From the NCBI RefSeq assembly GCF_001425785.1, contig NZ_LMDI01000003.1, positions 1 to 45,174 on the forward strand: a stretch of 45,174 bases of DNA, given 5' to 3'. The stretch comes from Rhizobacter sp. Root1221 (GTDB lineage Bacteria; Pseudomonadota; Gammaproteobacteria; Burkholderiales; Burkholderiaceae_C). The notes under the pieces are model-generated. The model ran no database searches. It was not told the DNA's origin and saw only the letters and a list, made by a program, of their open reading frames with translations. Positions 1-6,171 of the stretch are shown here, piece by piece; the first letter of the stretch is position 1; every line of letters begins with the position of its first letter. The translations under genes and the position numbers were made by a program.

Positions 1-115
1 CACCGACCTCACGACGCACTGGGCGGGCTGCCACCGCGCAAGTTCCTGCCCAGGCTGACCACCGTCGCAGACTCCAGGAATGGGCTGTCTACTTGACGGG
101 GGAGCTTACGTTCAC

Positions 116-193
116 ACCTAACGCTTGACATGAGCGGCGACTGTGGGCGGGCGAAGCCCGCCCGAAGCTGTCCGCTCGATGGATGAGGTAGGC
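116..193 (-). other. attC-like integron recombination site
   Basis: On the minus strand this 78-bp stretch starts with GCCTACC (one base off the attC R'' core RYYYAAC) and ends with a perfect R' core, GTTAGGT, preceded by TCAAGC, as in many attC sites. Between them are matching L arms (CGAGCGG and CCGCTC) and a central 8-bp perfect hairpin at 145-163. It lies 21 bp downstream of the stop of the minus-strand gene at 215-523, which is the cassette layout gene then attC. Site geometry is seen; recombination activity is inferred. The 115 bp to its left hold no gene I can support. Confidence 0.65.
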
Positions 194-214
194 GTCGCGT
201 TCAACGGACGAACC

Positions 215-523
215 CTATGGCTTGGTCGAGGCAAATAGCCCGCCAACGGTCAGAGGTTCCATGCTCTCTTGCCAGTACAGCTTTCCGCCCCGAGAGACAA
301 AGTCTTCCAACATTCTTGAGATGAACTGAAACGCCAGCTGCACAGCTTGCCATGAGTCCATTCCATAGATGGCACGGGCTGGTTCGAACATGCCCGTAAC
401 CCGAACTTCGCATCCCCATTGATGCAAGCCTTTCTGGATTGGCACCCCGACTTCGAGCTCCATATCGAATTCGTTCCCGGTCGCATCTTTCGCTCTTACC
501 GTCCTACGGGCCATGTATTGCAT
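215..523 (-). CDS. Integron-cassette hypothetical protein (DUF6968-like)
   Basis: A 102-residue soluble protein. It has an N-terminal ARRTVRAKDATG strand region, a central GCEVRVTG segment and a GMDSWQAVQLAFQFI helix, a layout resembling the DUF6968 family (assigned from memory of the family pattern). Function is unknown. The start at 523 is preceded by GAGAG at suitable spacing; an internal ATG at 514 is the alternative. No transmembrane segment or catalytic motif is visible. It is flanked by two attC-like sites (116-193 and 549-677), so it is probably a promoterless mobile cassette of an integron array read leftwards. It lies outside the prophage. Confidence 0.6.
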   Translation of the reverse strand: MQYMARRTVRAKDATGNEFDMELEVGVPIQKGLHQWGCEVRVTGMFEPARAIYGMDSWQAVQLAFQFISRMLEDFVSRGGKLYWQESMEPLTVGGLFASTKP

Positions 524-548
524 CGCTTGCTCTCAGTCGAACACCCAC

Positions 549-677
549 CATCAACGCACGATCCGGCGCTGGCACGTGCACCGATCCCCAGCTGCCCGTC
601 CGCTGACCGCCGAGGACGGGCAGCCGACACGAGTTCGCCAAACTTTTGTTGACGTCCGCTCGGTGGATGGGTTCGGC
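549..677 (-). other. Second, degenerate attC-like site
   Basis: On the minus strand this begins GCCGAACCCATCCACCGAGCGG, written here as GCCGAAC then CATCCACCGAGCGG, which closely matches the left arm of the site at 116-193 (GCCTACC then CATCCATCGAGCGG). It ends near GCGTTGATG. The interior has an 11-bp perfect inverted repeat (591-601 with 614-624), as in long attC sites. The right-hand core is poor, so the outer boundary is uncertain. It lies downstream of the minus-strand gene at 784-1263, as expected for that gene's own attC. Confidence 0.45.
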
Positions 678-783
678 AGCCCACTAGACATACCGGAAAT
701 CATTACGCTGGAGGACCATTCAAAGACGATCTTCCAGAAATCGCTGATAGCCACCGGACACACGCCTGACCAATAAACTTCCC

Positions 784-1263
784 TCAGTTTGGCATCGCCC
801 TTGTGTCGAGCGCAAGAAACAATCTGACAAGCAGGCGATTCAGAACGCAATATAGGACTAAGCCATTGAGTGCACCGAATCCGGCGCCAAGCCCGACGAA
901 GAAGGCTGTGCCCATTAGAAGAAAGCTCGATGGGAGTATCGGTATTTGGTCGCCAGAAGCTCCCATGGCGGTGAAATCAAAGAGGGGGTAGAAGAGCCAA
1001 ACGGAGACTAGGAAGTAAAAAATTGCACCCAGAGCAGCCCCCTCCAACAATGCGCACCGAATCGGCACGGCCTTGGGCTGATGGCGCAGCAAAACAACTG
1101 TGCCGCGCCAACCGACAAAACCGGAGGCCGCCCCCAGTAGAACGATATCGTCAAACAAGTCGGACCAGGGTTCAGATGCGGAAGCTGCGAGGACTGAGAG
1201 CCAAAGTACAAGAAATACGACGGCATCGATGCAGCCGAGCTTTCTAGCAGCAGATGCTTTCAT
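784..1263 (-). CDS. Small multi-pass membrane protein of an integron cassette
   Basis: A 159-residue protein with about four hydrophobic segments: residues about 12-28 (VVFLVLWLSVLAAS), about 35-55, 70-95 (ALGAIFYFLVSVWLF) and 115-145 (LLMGTAFFVGLGAGFGALNG). I do not recognise a family. The start was placed at 1263 because the hydrophobic domain begins directly after it and upstream sequence is low-complexity; no strong ribosome site is visible, as is common in cassettes. Its stop lies about 107 bp upstream of an attC-like site (549-677). The start abuts AAAGCGTT, which resembles the right core of another, otherwise unrecognisable attC. Function unknown. Confidence 0.55.
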   Translation of the reverse strand: MKASAARKLGCIDAVVFLVLWLSVLAASASEPWSDLFDDIVLLGAASGFVGWRGTVVLLRHQPKAVPIRCALLEGAALGAIFYFLVSVWLFYPLFDFTAMGASGDQIPILPSSFLLMGTAFFVGLGAGFGALNGLVLYCVLNRLLVRLFLALDTRAMPN

Positions 1264-1458
1264 GAACGCTTTAGGAATTCCGGCCGGGGACGGGCTCGAC
1301 GCCTCTCGCACTCTCGATCCTAGACATGATGGCTTCGCGAACAGGGGTGGCCCGACTCCAGCGATGCCGTAGGTTGCGGACCGGAGGCCCACCGAGCTAC
1401 ACCAAGGCACCCGGCAGACGGGCTGCCGGGGCGTTGCAGATTTGCGAGGAGACGGGCC

Positions 1459-1740
1459 ATGGATAAATCTAGCACTTTGTTTGTCGGGCTGGACGTCCAC
1501 AAGGACAGCATCGATCTTGCCACCGCCGATGCACCTCGAGACGGGGAGATTCGGCACGTCGGGACGACCGCGGGCGACCTGGCCTCGCTCGACAAGGCCG
1601 TGCGCCGCCTGGTCAGCCGGGGCCACCCGCTGCACATCGTCTACGAGGCCGGCCCCTGCGGCTTCGTCATCTGGCGCCGCCTCACCGCACAGGGCCTGCA
1701 CTGCGAGGTCGTGGCGCCGTCGTCCATCGCACGGCCCTCG
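1459..1740 (+). pseudogene. Truncated IS110-family transposase (N-terminal fragment)
   Basis: Residues 1-93 carry the start of a DEDD-type IS110 transposase: [17 protein letters not shown] with the first catalytic Asp, then [16 protein letters not shown] and [13 protein letters not shown]. The normal continuation (a KTDRRDA-type segment) is absent. After about 1740 the frame runs into unrelated sequence to a stop at 1866, so all downstream catalytic residues and the C-terminal Ser-containing domain are missing and the protein cannot be functional. An 8-bp stem with a 5-nt loop (1410-1430) precedes the start. IS110/IS1111 elements are known to insert in integron attC sites, which fits the cassette array to the left. 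Confidence 0.75.
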
Positions 1741-1984
1741 GACAGCAGCGTCGGCCGCCGAGCCGATGCGAGCTGCGCCGATCGTGCGCCGGACTTCCGA
1801 TCCGACGTGGGTGCGGGCATCCCAACGAATGGTCCTGGCCTGCTTCTTCATCGAAGCGCATCTTGAACGTCAATGCTGGCACCGGAGGCACCAGCGGCAT
1901 CGCCAGTAGGGGCGTCACTTTGGGCGTATTTAATGCAGCGCCTCACAGCGCGACGTGGCACCAAATGTGGCACCAGAAACGAGA

Positions 1985-2018
1985 AAGCCGGTAGCAACTT
2001 AGTGGTCGCTACCGGCTT
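1985..2018 (-). terminator. Hairpin downstream of the tRNA 3' end (left copy)
   Basis: An 11-bp perfect stem (1985-1995 with 2008-2018) is followed on the minus strand by TTTCTCGTTTCT. It lies 15 bp downstream of the CCA of the tRNA fragment at 2034-2064, where a tRNA operon terminator is expected. The same hairpin is present in the right repeat. Confidence 0.65.
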
Positions 2019-2033
2019 ATCGTCGAGATTTTA

Positions 2034-2064
2034 TGGTGGGCCCTGAGTGACTCGAACACTCGAC
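2034..2064 (-). tRNA. tRNA 3'-end fragment in attL (not a functional gene)
   Basis: The minus strand reads a T arm (stem GAGTG/CACTC with loop TTCGAGT), an acceptor 3' strand AGGGCCC, discriminator A and CCA. The sequence upstream of it (above 2064) does not fold into the rest of a tRNA, so this is only the last 31 nt. It is probably the 3' end of a second Lys-type tRNA, to judge by the discriminator and T arm, but the isotype cannot be proven from the fragment. Confidence 0.7.
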
Positions 2065-2095
2065 TCCGCCTTGGCAACCGTCCGAGTTCAGAAAA

Positions 2096-2329
2096 TCACG
2101 GAATGATGCGGCCGTGGACCACTGCACCTCGCGGCATGCTGATGGTTTCCAGCGGCAATGCGCGCGGGTTCTTCGGCTCGGGACACCACACCGGTTTGAC
2201 CCGAAAGGCTGGGTTGACACAGGAATCGGAGCGCATCGCCAGGGCATGCTCCTCCGGAGTCAGCTGGACGGTGGAACAAGCGCCGAGGGTCAGCGAGGCA
2301 AGAACGCGGGTGATGTGAGGGACTTTCAT
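2096..2329 (-). CDS. Small prophage lipoprotein beside the integrase
   Basis: A 77-residue protein with an N-terminal signal peptide (MKVPHITRVLASLTLGAC) ending in a lipobox L-G-A-C, so Cys18 would be lipidated. The mature part is about 60 residues with two more Cys, acidic near its start (LTPEEHALAMRSD). The start lies 13 bp downstream of the integrase stop and is preceded by CAGGAC, so it is the last gene of the regulator-integrase-lipoprotein operon and is probably expressed in the lysogen. It is not proline-rich and is therefore unlike an Rz1 spanin. A role in altering the host surface or blocking superinfection is inference. Confidence 0.7.
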   Translation of the reverse strand: MKVPHITRVLASLTLGACSTVQLTPEEHALAMRSDSCVNPAFRVKPVWCPEPKNPRALPLETISMPRGAVVHGRIIP

Positions 2330-2341
2330 GGGGGTCCTGTA

Positions 2342-3439
2342 TCAGTTGGCGGAAACGCTGTCGGCGGGCGGTGCAGCCCCCACAGCTCGACGCAGGGCAC
2401 CCATGGACGCCTTGACATACACCTGGGTGGTGCTGATGTCGGCGTGCCCCATGAGGACCATGATGGTGAAGGCGCTCTCGCCCTTGTCGGACAGCCGCGA
2501 GCCGAACTCGTGTCGCAGCGCGTGGAAGACGAACTCCGTGTCGTCCTGGAGGCCGATGCCACGGCGGGCTTCGTCCCAGAGGGCCGTCACCCGGTCCTGA
2601 TCGAGGTCCGAGAAAGGTGCCGTGAGGCTCCTGCGGGCCTCCAGAACCGCGTGGGCGACTGGACTGAGGGGAACGGTGCGTGTCTCCCCGTTCTTGGTCT
2701 CCCGAAAGGTCACCTCATCGCCCCGCACGTCGCGCCAGTCGAGGTCAAGCAGCTCGGACTGCCGGGCGCCGACCTCCAGGCCCAGGGTGATGAGTGCGCA
2801 CATTGACTCGGCGCCCTTCTTCTTCGAGCCACGCAGCCAGCCCTGCATCGCACCCACCTCGGCATCGCTCACGCGGCGTTTGCGGTTGCGGCCCTTGGTG
2901 GACAGGTGCTTGACGGTATGTGGTGGAAGGTCGCAGACCTCCAGCAGGGCCGACAGCAGTGACAGACGGTGGTTGATGGTCGAGTGCGACAGCGTGGTGC
3001 CCTGGCGCTTGCCCGGCGCCTTCAGCCAGACCGCCCGCAGCTCGCGTACGAAGTCCCGCGTGAGGATGCCGCAGGGGCTCTCCATGGTGAGCTTGTCCGT
3101 GCTGGCAACGATGGCCTCGAAGGTCTGCCCGATGGTCTTCTTGTCCTTCGACGCGATCCACTGCTCGCGGACCTTCATGCCGAGCTTGAAGGCGTCCTTG
3201 AGGGACGGACCTTCGTGCATTACGGCAACCGTCCGAGATGAGGGACCATTGGACAATGCAGCGGCTCGACTGGTGCCTTCCTGCTGCTCCTGCATGGCCT
3301 TGGCGATGAGCCTTGGCATCGCTGCCTCGGCCCCCTTCTGGTCGCCCCAAGGGGCGCCCGTGTCCATGCGCTTGCGGTCGCCGTTGATGCGGAAGTCGGC
3401 CCAGGTGTTGCCGCGCTTCTCGAAATACCGGACTTTCAT
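2342..3439 (-). CDS. Tyrosine-type site-specific integrase
   Basis: A 365-residue tyrosine recombinase that would integrate and excise the prophage. The N-terminal arm-binding domain covers about 1-60, the SAM-like core-binding domain about 70-180, and the catalytic domain about 190-350. All active-site residues are visible: Arg226 (GARQSELLDL), Lys249 (ETKNGETR), His306 and Arg309 (HALRHEF), His332 (GHADISTTQ) and the nucleophile Tyr341. The start was set at 3439 (MKVRYFEKRG), where homology-like sequence begins; the frame opens further upstream. It follows the MarR-like regulator by 37 bp on the same strand and points toward attL, the usual position of a phage integrase. Confidence 0.95.
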   Translation of the reverse strand: MKVRYFEKRGNTWADFRINGDRKRMDTGAPWGDQKGAEAAMPRLIAKAMQEQQEGTSRAAALSNGPSSRTVAVMHEGPSLKDAFKLGMKVREQWIASKDKKTIGQTFEAIVASTDKLTMESPCGILTRDFVRELRAVWLKAPGKRQGTTLSHSTINHRLSLLSALLEVCDLPPHTVKHLSTKGRNRKRRVSDAEVGAMQGWLRGSKKKGAESMCALITLGLEVGARQSELLDLDWRDVRGDEVTFRETKNGETRTVPLSPVAHAVLEARRSLTAPFSDLDQDRVTALWDEARRGIGLQDDTEFVFHALRHEFGSRLSDKGESAFTIMVLMGHADISTTQVYVKASMGALRRAVGAAPPADSVSAN

Positions 3440-3476
3440 GCGGTGGTGGTCTCCAGAACGATGTGGATTGAACGTG

Positions 3477-3854
3477 TTACTGCGGTGCGGCGAACAAGTG
3501 GCCGACATCCGCCGCGACCTTCTCCAGCAGCTTGCGCCCGGTGGGCGTCAGGCGGACGAGCTTGGTGCGGCGGTTCTCGGGGTCCTCGAAGGACTCCACC
3601 CAACCCGGGCCGCGCTTGATGGTGGGCTTCTCGCCGTCCCCCAGGCGCGCAATGTTGCGGCTGTTGGAGGACTTCTTGACGCCCGTGTAGCGCTCCAGGT
3701 CGAGCTGGTTCAGTTCGCCGTGGATGTAGAGGGACAAGAGCAGGCGCATCTGCTGCGATTCAAAGTCGGTGATTCCTGTGTGTTTGGTCAGCGCCTCAAT
3801 GAACGCCATCGAGGCGCCAAGAACGCGGATAGGGCTAACTTCACTCTTTGCCAT
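3477..3854 (-). CDS. MarR-like winged-helix regulator, candidate prophage repressor
   Basis: A 125-residue protein with the MarR layout: N-terminal helices (about 10-30), a helix-turn-helix (LLLSLYIHGELNQLDLERYT, about 37-56, and the recognition region KKSSNSRNIARL), then a wing ending in RRTKLVRLTPTGRKLLEK, a characteristic MarR C-terminal pattern. The start is ATG at 3854, preceded by GAGAGA. It is the first gene of the operon that also holds the integrase and lipoprotein. No CI-like repressor is present anywhere in the window, so this is the best candidate for lysogeny control; that role is inference. The upstream region has a motif (3893-3911) related to the repeated operator-like site. 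Confidence 0.8.
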   Translation of the reverse strand: MAKSEVSPIRVLGASMAFIEALTKHTGITDFESQQMRLLLSLYIHGELNQLDLERYTGVKKSSNSRNIARLGDGEKPTIKRGPGWVESFEDPENRRTKLVRLTPTGRKLLEKVAADVGHLFAAPQ

Positions 3855-3892
3855 GCTGGTCTCTCTAGGGTTAGCAGATGCGGATGAGTGCA

Positions 3893-3911
3893 ATTGTCCA
3901 TGATGCGGGAT
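3893..3911 (+). promoter_or_regulatory. Degenerate operator-like site upstream of the regulator
   Basis: ATTGTCCATGATGCGGGAT resembles the 16-bp repeated motif GTTGTCAATACGGGAT but with extra bases in the centre. It lies in the 117-bp gap between the regulator (start 3854) and the gene ending at 3972, the place for autoregulation. The match is weak. Confidence 0.35.
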
Positions 3912-3971
3912 AGATGCCGAAGCGGTGGTGCAAATTGGGGCCATTCACCCTGGCCCCCTACCCCCGCCTCA

Positions 3972-4331
3972 TCACATCGGACGGAAGCGGACGGTGATTC
4001 CCGCAACTGAGTCGAGGCATACGCGGCGGTGGACCGTCCTGCCGGACTCCTCAGACAGGTCCAGGTCCTGGACAGTCACGTAGCGTGCCGTCCCATCGGC
4101 ACCCGGAGTCGGCAAGCAGCGCATGTAGCGCAGCGAACCGTCGCCCTTAAGGAACGCTACGCGGACTTCCGCTCCGGTGAATCCGGCGCCCTCCAGCAGG
4201 AGGCGCATGCGGGCCCGATGCGGGCTGTCCGTGAAAGCGCAATGGATCGAATGCTCTGCGGCCACACGCGAGGCATTGATGATGTCGAAAGTAGAAACTG
4301 CGAGGTCGGATTTGATTTCGTGGAGTTGCAT
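3972..4331 (-). CDS. SH3-barrel (DUF2693/WYL_2-like) phage protein
   Basis: A 119-residue protein. Its C-terminal half (about 55-118) has the pattern VRVAFLKGDGSLRYMRC, later YVTVQDLDL and RRVCLDSVAGITVRF, which fits the Sm-like SH3 beta-barrel family (DUF2693) common in phages, where a lysine-aspartate-glycine turn and a final arginine-leucine-aspartate strand are usual. The N-terminal 50 residues are helical. The start at 4331 (MQLHEIK) was chosen where family-like sequence begins. It is in the same direction as the small-gene cluster at 4451-5056, 119 bp downstream of it. Function unknown; a nucleic-acid-binding role is only suggested by the fold. Confidence 0.6.
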   Translation of the reverse strand: MQLHEIKSDLAVSTFDIINASRVAAEHSIHCAFTDSPHRARMRLLLEGAGFTGAEVRVAFLKGDGSLRYMRCLPTPGADGTARYVTVQDLDLSEESGRTVHRRVCLDSVAGITVRFRPM

Positions 4332-4450
4332 GTGGCTTTCGTGGGGTTGTTGGTGACGATTGTCGGCTGGTGGGTGGCTCAAAAGGTGAGCCAGCCGGTG
4401 GCACGAATGCACACCAGCTGGAGGTTTTTGAGCGACTCGGGGGCTGCCGC

Positions 4451-4633
4451 TCAGGGCGCTCCAAGGCGGCGCGAACGGGTCTCCCTGAGGGCTTGCCGGT
4501 AGCCGTCCTCGCTCATCGCCGAGGCGTGCCGGGTCCGGCGCTGGCTGAAGCGCATGCGGTCGATTGCAGCGCGGTCCAGGGCACGCATGCGGGCCTCTTG
4601 GGCATCCTGCGGGGTGGGCTTGTCGGCGGTCAC
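4451..4633 (-). CDS. Small basic phage protein
   Basis: A 60-residue, Arg-rich, mainly helical protein (DAQEARMRALDRAAIDRMRF). It starts with GTG at 4633, overlapping the stop of the preceding gene as GTGA, so it should be translationally coupled. It is the last of four overlapping small genes (5056 to 4451). No family is recognised. Confidence 0.55.
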   Translation of the reverse strand: MTADKPTPQDAQEARMRALDRAAIDRMRFSQRRTRHASAMSEDGYRQALRETRSRRLGAP

Positions 4634-4737
4634 TTGAGGTCCTTAACGGACGACGCGACTGAGGCGGCGAGGAGAACCACGGCCACGGCACATAGCAGCA
4701 AGCAGCCGCCGCCAAAAGTTGCAGCGGCGGGGCTCAT
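4630..4737 (-). CDS. 35-residue single-span membrane peptide
   Basis: MSPAAATFGGGCLLLC begins this very short protein; residues about 8-28 form one transmembrane segment (LLLCAVAVVLLAAS), followed by SSVKDLK. The ATG at 4737 overlaps the upstream stop as ATGA and the stop overlaps the next start as GTGA. This tight double coupling is the main evidence that it is a real gene. Function unknown. Confidence 0.6.
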   Translation of the reverse strand: MSPAAATFGGGCLLLCAVAVVLLAASVASSVKDLK

Positions 4738-4925
4738 GACCGTGCCATTTTCAGCAGAGTCAGCAAGGCGAGGCAGTCGTTCGCGAGTTGGGCGCGCGTT
4801 GCTTCCGTCTCGACATCGTCCTCCCCCGCCCACTCGACCACTCTGTATTCGTGCTCGTCCAGAGCGAACTCGACGTGCCGAAGGAGCGAAGTGAACTGGG
4901 CTTCCGTGAGTTCCAGGCGGATCAT
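4734..4925 (-). CDS. Small acidic phage protein
   Basis: A 63-residue protein starting MIRLELTEAQFTSLL, largely helical and acidic (VVEWAGEDDVETEA), with the look of a small DNA-metabolism or anti-host protein but no recognisable motif. Its ATG at 4925 overlaps the stop of the gene before it (ATGA), and its own stop overlaps the next ATG. It is the second gene in the four-gene cluster. Confidence 0.6.
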   Translation of the reverse strand: MIRLELTEAQFTSLLRHVEFALDEHEYRVVEWAGEDDVETEATRAQLANDCLALLTLLKMARS

Positions 4926-5056
4926 TGCGCGCACTCCTTCGCGTGCTGCTGGGCCTCTGCGAGGGCGTACGCGGTGTCGTCGTACGGGTGCAGAACGTCA
5001 GGCTCGAACAAGGCCACAGCATCAGCAGCGGCGTTCAGGAACTCGATGAGGGACAT
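4922..5056 (-). CDS. 44-residue phage protein, first of a coupled small-gene cluster
   Basis: It starts MSLIEFLNAAADAVALFEPD. The ATG at 5056 was chosen because it gives a compact acidic protein and the next gene is coupled to its stop by ATGA; upstream codons in the same frame are proline-rich and unlikely. It heads a run of four overlapping genes reading left. The 123 bp between it and the next gene upstream carry the operator-like motif at 5162-5177, so expression of the cluster may be under prophage control. Confidence 0.55.
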   Translation of the reverse strand: MSLIEFLNAAADAVALFEPDVLHPYDDTAYALAEAQQHAKECAQ

Positions 5057-5161
5057 GATGGTTCTCCGTGGGGTGGGCCCAAAGGTGGGCGGTGGTGGTC
5101 GCGGGATGCGCACCCGGGAAGCTCTGGGCCTCTCGGCTGAGCACCATCGCTTTGCGGGACG

Positions 5162-5177
5162 GTTGCCGATATGGGAC
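5162..5177 (+). promoter_or_regulatory. Operator-like 16-bp motif, copy A
   Basis: GTTGCCGATATGGGAC, one base from the consensus GTTGCCGATACGGGAC. It is preceded by another GGGAC (5157-5161), giving a near-tandem arrangement. It lies between the stop of 5180-5938 and the start of the small-gene cluster at 5056. Confidence 0.6.
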
Positions 5178-5179
5178 AG

Positions 5180-5938
5180 TTAGGTCGCACGTTGGGCTTC
5201 AAAGCGGCGAGCCTTGGAGCCGTGGACGACGATGACGGGCGATGCCTGGGCCTCTCGCTGGGTGCCGTTGCAAGCTCCACAGCTGGCGCAATCGGTGCGC
5301 TTGCCTGCCTCCTCGCTCGCTGGGCACACGAACTCCCGGGCCTGCAGCGGTTCGGTGGCGAGGCGAATGCGGAAGTACCGCATGCCCTTTGCGCGTGCCT
5401 CCTGGGCCTCTTCAAGGTTGTCCGCCGAGGCCATCACGAGGGCCCGCAGCGCGTCCCGATGGGCCACCGGCAGTGCCTCATTGCGCCACTGGTGCGTGTA
5501 GCCGGTGCGACCGACAGCACGAGACACCAAGGACTGCCACACCCACGCGGGCACCGCTGCCGGGTCACCGTAGGTCCCGAGGCGCACCATGCGCCCGTCA
5601 CCAAGGGCCGCGATGGATTCGGCATCCTGGGCAACCGGATAGATGCCCCGCTGGTGCCCCTTGAAGACCGAAAGCGGGCCATGCATCAAGGTGACGTAGC
5701 AGGCGCCACCGTTCGCGGGCCGCTGCTTGCAGTCACCGCACACGCTCACGTCCTGCCCCGTCTTCGCGGCCTCAGTGGGCGCCACATCGGCCCGGATGAT
5801 GTAGGTCTGGACCATGTCCCCGGTCTTCGCGTTGCTGGAGCGTCGAGCAAAGCCAGTAGCGATTGCCACGATGGGCGCACCGTCGAGCATGCTGGGCCCT
5901 TGGTACAGAACGAAGCCGGTGGGTTGTTTGTTGCTCAT
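5180..5938 (-). CDS. Conserved phage protein (DUF7227-like)
   Basis: A 252-residue protein beginning MSNKQPTGFVLYQGPSMLDG. It matches my recollection of a phage family with an N-terminal GFVLYxGPSMLDG signature, a segment KTGDMVQTYIIRADVAPTEA, then CGDC with a later Cys (about residues 68-80) that could bind metal, and a C-terminal Cys cluster (CPASEEAGKRTDCASCGAC, about 205-223). The two Cys clusters suggest zinc or iron binding. The biochemical role is unknown to me. An operator-like motif (5947-5962) sits 9 bp upstream of the start codon, so a bound repressor would block its transcription or initiation. Confidence 0.65.
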   Translation of the reverse strand: MSNKQPTGFVLYQGPSMLDGAPIVAIATGFARRSSNAKTGDMVQTYIIRADVAPTEAAKTGQDVSVCGDCKQRPANGGACYVTLMHGPLSVFKGHQRGIYPVAQDAESIAALGDGRMVRLGTYGDPAAVPAWVWQSLVSRAVGRTGYTHQWRNEALPVAHRDALRALVMASADNLEEAQEARAKGMRYFRIRLATEPLQAREFVCPASEEAGKRTDCASCGACNGTQREAQASPVIVVHGSKARRFEAQRAT

Positions 5939-5946
5939 GATGGATC

Positions 5947-5962
5947 GTTGCCGAAACGGGAC
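5947..5962 (+). promoter_or_regulatory. Operator-like 16-bp motif, copy B
   Basis: GTTGCCGAAACGGGAC, one base from consensus. It lies immediately upstream of the start at 5938 and just before the stop of the small membrane gene 5964-6104. Confidence 0.65.
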
Positions 5963-5963
5963 T

Positions 5964-6104
5964 TTAGAACGTACGAAGGGTGCGGATGACGGGCACAGAG
6001 AGGGCCGAGCCGGTGACGATGCAGGCGAGGAGAATGAGGGTCATTGCAGTTCCTTGGTGGTTCGTTGTCGCGGCGGGTTGCTGCGATGGGTTGAACTGTG
6101 CCAT
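5964..6104 (-). CDS. 46-residue single-span membrane peptide
   Basis: From ATG at 6104 it reads MAQFNPSQQPAATTNHQ, then a hydrophobic span MTLILLACIVTGSALSVPV (about residues 21-39) and a short basic tail RTLRTF. An internal ATG at 6044 preceded by AAGGAA is an equally good start and would give a 26-residue peptide that is almost only the membrane span. It is leftward, upstream of the conserved phage gene at 5180-5938, with operator-like motifs on both sides. Too short to assign; coding is judged from the ribosome site and membrane profile. Confidence 0.45.
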   Translation of the reverse strand: MAQFNPSQQPAATTNHQGTAMTLILLACIVTGSALSVPVIRTLRTF

Positions 6105-6115
6105 GATCTGCGACC

Positions 6116-6148
6116 GTTGTCAATACGGGATGGTTGTCGATTCGGGTC
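6116..6148 (+). promoter_or_regulatory. Tandem operator-like motifs, copies C1 and C2
   Basis: GTTGTCAATACGGGAT (6116-6131) is followed after one base by GTTGTCGATTCGGGTC (6133-6148). The pair lies between divergent genes (5964-6104 leftward, 6172 rightward). On the minus strand C1 contains TTGACA, a perfect -35 hexamer, but I see no good -10 at 17 bp from it. Bound protein here could control both directions. Confidence 0.65.
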
Positions 6149-6171
6149 GAATCATGCGTTAGCCTCTCCGC

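Larger units (their letters stand above)
1877..2064. repeat. attL-side 188-bp direct repeat
   Basis: This stretch matches 44920-45107 without gaps. I count six mismatches, all in 1877-1966; 1967-2064 (98 bp) is identical in both copies. It contains TGGCACCA-type sites (1877-1884, 1887-1893, 1956-1963, 1968-1975), a strong hairpin (1985-2018) and a tRNA 3' end (2034-2064). The identical part marks the recombination duplication that bounds the prophage; the diverged outer part should not exist in a simple attL and suggests that another element's right arm lies to the left. Confidence 0.85.

Noticed and set aside
1-115. Leftmost stretch examined for a further cassette gene or insertion-sequence end.
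   Set aside because: Too short and cut by the window edge; no start codon with ribosome site or inverted repeat that I could support.
4369-4392. GGCTCA/TGAGCC hairpin between the small-gene cluster and the SH3-like gene.
   Set aside because: Six-base-pair stem with no T tract on either strand; not convincing as a terminator.
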